Below, one piece after another: positions 8,524 to 14,090 of a stretch of DNA of 14,090 bases (position 1 is its first letter; each line of letters starts with the position of its first letter). The position numbers and the translations under genes were made by a program. The stretch spans positions 1 through 14,090 of the forward strand of contig JAJRWM010000236.1 of NCBI GenBank assembly GCA_024276815.1, written 5' to 3'. The DNA is from a bacterium. Its GTDB lineage: Bacteria; JACRDZ01; JAJRWM01. The notes beneath the pieces are model-generated. The model was not told the DNA's origin, searched no databases, and worked only from the letters and a program-made list of their open reading frames with translations.

Positions 8524-8808
8524 TTGTCTTTCCTGGTGTTACCCTTGGAGAATGGGGATTTATGCCCCCTTTTATTTTTATCTATGTTATTATATCTTAT
8601 ATTTATCATTGCTTTATATACTTGTTCGTAAAATCTATAGCGCCTACTAATGAAAATGCGACCTGTTGTCCGTAGCGAGTCGTTTGCGACGCAATCTCCT
8701 GCCATAAAAGAGAAAGCATGCGTCACCCGCGGCTCCTCGCTACGGACAACTTTTGGTTAATAAGTACTATGATGTCGTCTCTCAAGAAATTATAAGCAAC
8801 GGTTGACA
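8524..8808. other. Divergent intergenic region
   Basis: About 285 nt separate the two divergent genes. The half nearest 8523 is AT-rich and contains a minus-strand TATAAT (8594-8589) and a short GGGG/CCCC stem (8554-8568) in the presumed leader. The middle holds the palindromic repeat at 8665-8750. On the plus strand, TATGAT (8768-8773) could be a -10 box for the glycan operon, but no good -35 is present. I see no RNA gene here. Confidence 0.5.
8665..8750. repeat. 86-nt imperfect palindrome with perfect 15-bp arms
   Basis: GTTGTCCGTAGCGAG (8665-8679) and CTCGCTACGGACAAC (8736-8750) are exact inverted repeats. A second nested pair, GACGCA (8688-8693) and TGCGTC (8719-8724), and a small hairpin GTCG/CGAC (8679-8690) lie inside. 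The element is more GC-rich than the AT-rich DNA around it and carries no credible coding sequence. The form fits a REP- or MITE-like dispersed element. It lies between divergent genes, so it would not serve as a terminator for either. Confidence 0.8.
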
Positions 8809-10350
8809 ATGAAAATCCTGGTATTACGCAGCAGCAGACTACCTCATTTTTTTAACGCGGCGGATTTCTTAAAGCACAAATACCCGGCAGCGGACATATG
8901 GGCCTTGGCTCAGGAAAACATCTGTTCCGAGTTAACGGAAGAACCCCGTTTCGCTGAGATTATCCCCTTCACGGCGCCCCGTTATTCCGTGTCAGCTCTT
9001 GATAACGAGCAAATCAACCAAATCCGTCAAAAGCACTTCAGCTTTGTGGTCATCACCTATGCCAATATCAGCGGCGCCGGCTATGATAACGTCCACGATT
9101 TCGCCGAGAGCCTTGAACTACCCATCTATATTTATGATAAAAACGGCGGTTTTTATAAATATAGCGCCGGCGTCAAGCTGCTCCGGGCTGGTAAGAAGTT
9201 ATGGCACAAGGGATACTGGAGTAAAAAAATCGCCCGGAAAATCAATGAGATAAAGAATATTATCGCGGATGCTGATCGAGTTACAGACGCGATCATCGGT
9301 CCCGAACAGCAAAAACAGATTAAAACCTTGAGAGAGGGCTTTTCCAACCTGGCTCAAATCGCCAATGATTATATTTTTGAGGCTGATGAAGAGGAGCGGA
9401 GTCCTGAGGGCATCACCGTCATACCTTCAGCGAGTATCATCGTGGTTAATTTCAATGGCAAGGATTTGCTTGAGGAATGTCTGCCCTCAATTTTCCGGGC
9501 TATTGAGTTCAGCGGAAAAAGGCACGAGGTCATAGTGGTTGATAACGGCAGCACAGATGGAAGCCAGGAATTCATCAGGCAAAAGTTTCCGAAAGTAAAG
9601 CTGATCTCTCTTCCCAATAATCATGGTTTCCCGAAAGCGTGTAACAAAGGCGTCGAGCATGCCCGACATGACATCCTGGTTTTCCTGAATAATGATCTGA
9701 CCATAGAGCCTGATTTCCTGTCCCAGATACTGCTGCATTTTGAGACCTATAAAATCTTCGCGATCTCCGCGAAAGCCTATGTTTATGGCACGAATGATTT
9801 AAACCAGGGAATGACCCTTGGCGTACTGGAAGAGGGCAGAATCAAAATCAAGACCCGGGATTCCCGCCGCATAATACCATCCCTTTATGCCATGGGCGGC
9901 AGTTGCGCTATTGACCGTGGAAAATTTGGAAAATTAGGAGGTTTTGACGAGATTTTCACGCCGGGCTATAGCGAAGACCTGGACCTCTGTGTCCGGGCTT
10001 GGCGGCGGGGCTGGAGTTCTGTTTACGACCCAAACGCCATAGTTAATCATAAAGTCTCGACAACAACCTATCGTTTAATGACTCCCAGAGAAGTGAATAT
10101 CTTAGGCGAGAGGAATAACTTTATCTTTACCTGGAAGAACTTCCTGGAAAAGGATGTTCTGGATGAGCACTGGCGACAACTGGCGACAAGGCTGGACAAA
10201 ACCCTGACTGAAAAAGACGATTCGTTGTGGCTGGCGTTCAACCAGGCCGCGGAATTTCTGCCGGCGATAATTTCCAGGAGGAAGAAAGAAAAACTGAAAA
10301 ACGTTTTTAGCGTAAAAGATATTCTAACCAAAATCCAGGAGGGAACATAG
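8809..10350 (+). CDS. GT2 family glycosyltransferase with an extra N-terminal module
   Basis: This protein of 513 residues probably adds a sugar to a growing surface glycan. Residues about 208-430 are a GT-A, family 2 domain. SIIVVNFNGKDLLEECLPS starts at 209, followed by VVDNGSTDGS (243-252), the metal-binding LNND (293-296, in place of DXD) and the GYSEDLDLCVRAWRRGW region (386-402) with the likely catalytic acidic pair. This is the rhamnosyltransferase/WbbL-like group; the donor sugar cannot be told. Residues 1-118 are a separate alpha/beta module starting KILVLRSS, resembling the N-terminal half of GT9 enzymes and recurring in two later proteins of the operon. A helical linker joins the two. 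I chose ATG 8809 over the in-frame TTG at 8803; neither has a clear ribosome binding site. It is the first gene of the operon. Confidence 0.9.
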   Translation: MKILVLRSSRLPHFFNAADFLKHKYPAADIWALAQENICSELTEEPRFAEIIPFTAPRYSVSALDNEQINQIRQKHFSFVVITYANISGAGYDNVHDFAESLELPIYIYDKNGGFYKYSAGVKLLRAGKKLWHKGYWSKKIARKINEIKNIIADADRVTDAIIGPEQQKQIKTLREGFSNLAQIANDYIFEADEEERSPEGITVIPSASIIVVNFNGKDLLEECLPSIFRAIEFSGKRHEVIVVDNGSTDGSQEFIRQKFPKVKLISLPNNHGFPKACNKGVEHARHDILVFLNNDLTIEPDFLSQILLHFETYKIFAISAKAYVYGTNDLNQGMTLGVLEEGRIKIKTRDSRRIIPSLYAMGGSCAIDRGKFGKLGGFDEIFTPGYSEDLDLCVRAWRRGWSSVYDPNAIVNHKVSTTTYRLMTPREVNILGERNNFIFTWKNFLEKDVLDEHWRQLATRLDKTLTEKDDSLWLAFNQAAEFLPAIISRRKKEKLKNVFSVKDILTKIQEGT

Positions 10351-11489
10351 TGCGGCTGGCGATTGACGGCCGGGAATTATTCAATCCCTATGGAATGGGA
10401 CGTTTGCTATCGCAGACGATCACGAATTTACGGCGATTCTCTCCTGAGATCGAGATCACGCTTTTTATTCATCGGGACAAGTCGAGGTTGCTTAACGTTT
10501 TTGGCGACCTGACAGAGGACCGTTCACTTCGTATTCACAGTTGTCCGATCAGCCTCAGTCATTTAATCTGGGAGAATTACTTTTTAGCCCCCAACCTGAC
10601 TCCCGAAAATTTCGATTTGTTTTATTTGCCGCATAATCACAGTGGCCTGATAAAGCTGAACATCCCGTTGGTCGCTTTGATCTGCGACCTAATCCCGCAA
10701 CTGTTTCCCCGGTATTACACTGACGCCGGTGAAACCATTGCCCGCACCGCAAACGCCGCCCGCTTAAGCGACCGGATAGTCACTCTTTCCAACTGCTCAA
10801 AGCGTGATATCCACCAACTTTTGCGTGTCCCGGAAGCTAAAATTGAGATAAATCATCCCGGCATCAGCGATATATTTACACCAGATAAAGACAATGACTT
10901 AAACCTCCATGTTTTATCAAAATTCAAAATAACCAAACCATATTTTTTAAACGTCGGCGGCTTTGACCCCCGCAAGAACCTGTCCTTCCTGTTAAAAACT
11001 TTCGCGAAGTATATTTCGCGAACCAATGATGACATAAAACTGGTGGTAGTCGGCCCCTTGAAAGCCATAAACATCTTCAAAAACTTTGAGAACCCTCTGT
11101 CCCTGATAAAAAAATTGAGGATTGAAAGCAGAGTAATCTTCACTGATACAGTCAGCGATGAAGAATTAAAATCCCTTTACCAGGAAGCGGTCTCGCTTGT
11201 TTTTCCTTCACTTTATGAGGGTTTTGGCTTACCTCCGGCGGAGGCTTTGGCCTGCGGCACGCCGGTGAACGCCGCCTCAGGCTCTTCGATCGAGGAAGCT
11301 GTCAATGAAGCGGCCTTGTTTTTTCCAGCCAACGACGAAGAAGCCTTAATCGCCGGCCTGATTAAAGTCAGACACCACAAGACCTCGTTCAGCCGGCAAA
11401 GACAAAGCGGGCTTGCCTGGGCCAAAACGCTTACCTGGCGGAACTGGACCTCCAGGTTATACCGGATATTTGAGGAGACAATCAATTGA
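10350..11489 (+). CDS. GT4 family glycosyltransferase
   Basis: A 379-residue GT-B enzyme of family 4 (glycosyl transferase group 1), expected to act at the inner membrane face on a nucleotide-sugar donor. The N-terminal half has IDGRELFNPYGMGR (5-18), HLIWENYFLAP (71-81) and ICDLIPQLFP (111-120), where related enzymes usually read HD in place of CD. The donor-binding half opens with NVGGFDPRKN (201-210), followed by LVVVGP and the diagnostic EX7E motif, Glu290 to Glu298 in YEGFGLPPAEALACGTPV. The GTG start shares its G with the upstream TAG stop and has AGGAGGG 6 nt upstream, so it is translationally coupled. The order resembles mannosyl- or rhamnosyltransferases of O-antigen clusters, but the specificity is not readable. 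Confidence 0.93.
   Translation: MRLAIDGRELFNPYGMGRLLSQTITNLRRFSPEIEITLFIHRDKSRLLNVFGDLTEDRSLRIHSCPISLSHLIWENYFLAPNLTPENFDLFYLPHNHSGLIKLNIPLVALICDLIPQLFPRYYTDAGETIARTANAARLSDRIVTLSNCSKRDIHQLLRVPEAKIEINHPGISDIFTPDKDNDLNLHVLSKFKITKPYFLNVGGFDPRKNLSFLLKTFAKYISRTNDDIKLVVVGPLKAINIFKNFENPLSLIKKLRIESRVIFTDTVSDEELKSLYQEAVSLVFPSLYEGFGLPPAEALACGTPVNAASGSSIEEAVNEAALFFPANDEEALIAGLIKVRHHKTSFSRQRQSGLAWAKTLTWRNWTSRLYRIFEETIN
11472..11477 (+). promoter_or_regulatory. Ribosome binding site supporting a TTG start
   Basis: GAGGAG lies 8 nt before the TTG at 11486, inside the end of the preceding GT4 gene. It supports the rare TTG start of the 165-residue protein, whose first two bases precede and overlap the upstream TGA (TTGA). 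Confidence 0.65.
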
Positions 11490-11983
11490 CTGTCAAGTAC
11501 GGCTTAAGAGCGCGAGTATTCTCGGACGATTATCTCGATCTTGCCGCACTGGAAGCGGATGATATTTTATTATTTCGCAGCGCCACCAAAGAACAAACAG
11601 ACAAAACTTTGCTATCTTTGCGTAACACATTTCCCGCTTCTCATATTTCCCTCGTGGTTCAGGAAGAACTCGCCGGCCATTTCCCGGTCGACAAAGAAAT
11701 CATCTATCCTTTCCCCGGTTCTTTTAAATTAAATGACAAAACGAAACTTTTTTTTGAACAATTAGCGAAAAAAAAATATGATTTAATAGTTTTGATTTAC
11801 AATAATTTAGCGAAGCGTAATTATGGAGCGGTGGAAGAATGCCTGCTTGGTTGCCGGGGAGGAAAATCCCTGGGGATTCTTCCTGACGGGTCGGCTGTCG
11901 GAATCAAACCGGAAGCGGTTCGGATCAGGAAGCTCGCGGAAAATCTACACAAAAGAATAATGGATAAAATTAACCATGCTTGA
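11486..11983 (+). CDS. Protein of unknown function; stand-alone copy of the operon's shared module
   Basis: This 165-residue protein has no recognisable catalytic domain, signal peptide or membrane segment. After a 24-residue lead, residues about 25-140 align by eye with the N-termini of the GT2 protein and the second GT4 protein. DILLFRS (26-32) matches KILVLRS, PASHISLVVQEE (50-61) matches PAADIWALAQEN, and YDLIVLIYNN (98-107) matches the YGSLVILYNN pattern, with LPDG (132-135) at the YDIDG position. The pattern resembles the first Rossmann half of GT9 heptosyltransferases without the donor-binding half. It may be an accessory or acceptor-binding subunit for the neighbouring enzymes, or a remnant of a larger enzyme. 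The TTG start overlaps the upstream stop, and the gene overlaps the next by 8 nt. Confidence 0.8.
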   Translation: MTVKYGLRARVFSDDYLDLAALEADDILLFRSATKEQTDKTLLSLRNTFPASHISLVVQEELAGHFPVDKEIIYPFPGSFKLNDKTKLFFEQLAKKKYDLIVLIYNNLAKRNYGAVEECLLGCRGGKSLGILPDGSAVGIKPEAVRIRKLAENLHKRIMDKINHA

Positions 11984-13586
11984 TTTTGATAATGAATTTA
12001 ACCAACCCGAAAAAATATTGGTAATCCTGAGCGCGAGATTAAACCAGTTTTATTCTTTTTATTACGAATTACCGCTAGCCCTTGAAAACTACCAAATAAG
12101 CGTCTTGTGTCAAAAAAGGGCGGCTGATTCAATTCCGGAAGCGTCGATCAATAAATTCATTACCAAAGACGCTGAAATCTCATTAGACAATTTAGAGCCG
12201 GAGATAAAAGGGAACCTGCTAAAAGCTGAATATGGCAGTCTGGTCATCCTCTACAACAACCGTGAGGGCAGCGGTTACGATCAAGTTGACAAGCTGGCCG
12301 GAACACTCAAGGCGGGTAATAAATACGTCTACGATATAGACGGCCGGCTCTTTAAATTCGATGATGATTTTCTTCATCGGAAAAACGTTATCCGCCCCGC
12401 CCAGCACAGGGAAGATGTTCGGAAAGCCCAGAAAACAGCCAGCGAATTAATCAAGAAAATAACCTCTAGTATCTCCAGTCAGCAAACCAAACCTGAAAAA
12501 CCTCGGATCATTTTTTTAACCGCGCAGGGCTTCGATCTGCCGGCGGCGAGAGTACGCTGTTTTTTTTTGGCGGAGGAACTGGCGAAACTCGGCTGGCAAA
12601 CGGAGACGATCTCACTGGTTACCCATTTGGGCTTCCCGGAAGAATGGGATCAAAATCTCTCGGAAAAAATGACAGCCAACAGCCGGCTGGTCGATATCCT
12701 GTCAACTAAATCAAACTATATTCTATATCTCCAGCGGCTTGACTATCACGCCTGGGTGGTAAAAGAACTTTTTGAGAAGCGGGGCCTTCCGTTTATCTTC
12801 GATTATGACGACTGGGACCTGGATTTTTTACCGCTCCCTGAGATATTTAAACCTCACTTCCCGGACGGTGAGAGTTTATTGAAATTTTTCATCCAGAACA
12901 GCCTTCTCAACGTGGTCAGCAGCAAATACCTGGAAAATCATTTCCGCAAGACCGTGGATGAGACGCTTTATTTACCAACCGGCGTAGCGACCTCTAATTT
13001 CAACGCACACAGCCCGACAACCGCCGGAGATACAATAAAAATAAGCTGGCTGGGCACGGTCATGCGCCTGAGCAACCTGAACGACCTAATCTTCTCCTTA
13101 AACGCTTTTCAGAAAATCAGCGTTCAGTACCCGCAAACGGTTCTGGAAATTTTAGCGTCCGGCCGTTATTTGAAACGCGCGCGAAGCTTTGCCCGGGATA
13201 ATCAACAAATCAAATTCAGGGGCTGGACAGCGCCGGGCGAAGTGGCTGGCTATCTCGGCACAATTGATATTGGCTTACTGCCCTTGATCGAAAACAATCC
13301 GTTTAACCGGTCTAAAAGCCCGACCAAACTTTTTGAATACATGTGCTTAGGCAAAGCTGTCCTCGCCAGCGCTGTCGGCGAAGCGAATTATATTATCGAG
13401 GACGGGGTAAACGGTTTTTTATTTCAGGACGAAGGGGAATTCATTGATAAATTGAAGATATTGATCGAGGATAACGGCTTGCGAAAAAAAATGGGATTAA
13501 ATGCAAGAGCGACAATAATCGATAAATATACTTTGGCTAAGCAGGCTAAAAAATTATCGGATAAACTGGAAAGCAGGCTAGGATGA
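11976..13586 (+). CDS. GT4-type glycosyltransferase with an extra N-terminal module
   Basis: A two-part protein of 536 residues. Residues about 12-128 repeat the operon's shared module (KILVILSARL at 13-22, VILYNNREGSGYDQV at 90-104, KYVYDIDGRLFKF at 116-128). After a linker rich in Ser and Lys (about 150-175), a GT-B, group 1 glycosyltransferase domain runs from 176 to the end. It shows PAARVRCFFLAEEL (189-202), FIFDYDDWDLD (273-283), ISWLGT (356-361) and SPTKLFEYMCLGKAVLAS (448-465), which holds the second Glu of the usual EX7E region, then EDGVNGFLF (475-483). The first Glu (439, LIENNPF) is more distant than in standard enzymes. It overlaps the gene before by 8 nt and the radical SAM gene by 4 nt (ATGA). 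No strong ribosome binding site is visible, so coupling probably drives translation. Confidence 0.9.
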   Translation: MLDFDNEFNQPEKILVILSARLNQFYSFYYELPLALENYQISVLCQKRAADSIPEASINKFITKDAEISLDNLEPEIKGNLLKAEYGSLVILYNNREGSGYDQVDKLAGTLKAGNKYVYDIDGRLFKFDDDFLHRKNVIRPAQHREDVRKAQKTASELIKKITSSISSQQTKPEKPRIIFLTAQGFDLPAARVRCFFLAEELAKLGWQTETISLVTHLGFPEEWDQNLSEKMTANSRLVDILSTKSNYILYLQRLDYHAWVVKELFEKRGLPFIFDYDDWDLDFLPLPEIFKPHFPDGESLLKFFIQNSLLNVVSSKYLENHFRKTVDETLYLPTGVATSNFNAHSPTTAGDTIKISWLGTVMRLSNLNDLIFSLNAFQKISVQYPQTVLEILASGRYLKRARSFARDNQQIKFRGWTAPGEVAGYLGTIDIGLLPLIENNPFNRSKSPTKLFEYMCLGKAVLASAVGEANYIIEDGVNGFLFQDEGEFIDKLKILIEDNGLRKKMGLNARATIIDKYTLAKQAKKLSDKLESRLG

Positions 13587-14090
13587 AGATATTTTTAGGT
13601 AATCCGCCCTGGCGGGATGGTGATAAATACGGCGTTCGAGCCGGTTCCCGCTGGCCCCATTTTCATATCGTGCCTCCCGGCCAGAAGATACCATCATACG
13701 TACCGTTCCCTTTTTATCTGGCCTACGCCGCCGCGCTTCTGGAAAATGACCGGCATCAGGTTAAAATTATCGACGCGGTCGCCGAGGGGCTGGAGAGCGA
13801 CGAGTTTCTCAAAGAAGTCACTGAATTTGCTCCCGAACTCATCGTACTCGAAGTATCAACACCATCAATCTATCAGGACTTGCTTACGGCGAAAACAATA
13901 AAAAGCGCTTTACCGCAATCCATTATCGCGTTTTGCGGTCCCCATGCCGAAATGTCCTCGCCTGATTTCCTGGTTAACAATCAGCCTGTTGATCTGGCGG
14001 TGTTCGGCGAATATGAATATACCCTCAGGGAATTAGCTTCGAGGCCAAACGATTACGCCGGGATCAAAGGACTTATCTTCCGTAAAGGCA
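13583..14090 (+). CDS. B12-binding radical SAM protein, N-terminal part (runs off the window)
   Basis: Only the first 169 residues are present, with an open frame to the window edge. They form a cobalamin-binding-like Rossmann domain as in class B radical SAM enzymes. Visible features are MKIFLGNPPW (1-10), an IPSYVPFPFYLAYAAALLE-type helix (37-54), VKIIDA (60-65), a FAPELIVLEVSTPS strand and turn (82-95), FCGPHAEMSS (118-127) and VDLAVFGEYEYTLREL (136-151). The last is the usual end of such domains, and the CxxxCxxC radical SAM motif would be expected further on but is outside the window. No DxHxxG cobalamin-ligand motif is seen, as in many B12-type members. The ATG overlaps the preceding stop (ATGA), so the protein belongs to the glycan operon and may methylate or otherwise modify its product. 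Confidence 0.88.
   Translation, partial: MKIFLGNPPWRDGDKYGVRAGSRWPHFHIVPPGQKIPSYVPFPFYLAYAAALLENDRHQVKIIDAVAEGLESDEFLKEVTEFAPELIVLEVSTPSIYQDLLTAKTIKSALPQSIIAFCGPHAEMSSPDFLVNNQPVDLAVFGEYEYTLRELASRPNDYAGIKGLIFRKG

Noticed and set aside
8554-8568. GGGG/CCCC stem followed by a T-rich run on the plus strand, terminator-like
   Set aside because: The stem is only about 4 bp and no plus-strand gene lies upstream that it could terminate.
8439-8726. 95-residue minus-strand reading frame running across the palindrome and into the start of the sensory gene
   Set aside because: It overlaps the well-supported start at 8523 in another frame, runs through repeat sequence, and its composition does not look like a protein.
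11000-11022. TTTCGCGAA repeated 14 nt apart, a palindromic operator-like pair
   Set aside because: It lies deep inside the GT4 coding region, encodes ordinary residues, and has no promoter nearby.

Overview
The window looks like chromosomal DNA from a diderm-type, probably anaerobic bacterium of moderate GC content. DnaK carries the extra segment after residue 75 that is typical of Gram-negative-type DnaK. Redox-type Fe-S membrane sequence and a B12-type radical SAM N-terminus suggest anaerobic metabolism. TAA, TGA and TAG all end genes here, so the standard bacterial code is in use. I cannot name the phylum; an uncultivated candidate phylum is possible, but that is a guess.

Region 1 (10-4804, minus strand) is a textbook class I heat-shock operon, hrcA-grpE-dnaK-dnaJ. 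It is read from a near-consensus sigma-70 promoter (TTGACA, 17 nt, TATCAT) with a perfect CIRCE operator just downstream of the -10 box. All four genes look intact.

Region 2 (4906-8523, minus strand) is the most unusual locus. One very long reading frame would encode about 1,200 residues: cNMP-binding-like domain, two GAF domains, a sigma-54-activator-type AAA+ domain, then a polytopic NapH/NosR-like membrane domain with ferredoxin cysteines. A single in-frame TAA at 6712-6714 cuts it inside the AAA+ domain, with homologous sequence continuing in the same frame on both sides. The AAA+ domain has also lost the GAFTGA loop, the acidic Walker B residues and the arginine fingers, and no DNA-binding domain follows it. 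The ancestral protein therefore looks like a membrane redox protein with a sensory front end, not a working sigma-54 activator.

Region 3 (8524-8808) is a divergent intergenic region holding an 86-nt imperfect palindrome with perfect 15-bp arms, probably a REP/MITE-like element.

Region 4 (8809-14090, plus strand) is a tightly packed, translationally coupled glycan operon: a GT2 glycosyltransferase, a GT4 glycosyltransferase, a 165-residue protein of unknown function, a second GT4-type glycosyltransferase, and the start of a B12-binding radical SAM protein that runs off the window. Three of these proteins (the GT2 N-terminus, the small protein and the second GT4 N-terminus) appear to share one module of about 115 residues, which resembles the N-terminal Rossmann half of GT9 heptosyltransferases. 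Genes sit end to end with overlaps of 1-8 nt, so they are probably made together to build one cell-surface polysaccharide or glycolipid.
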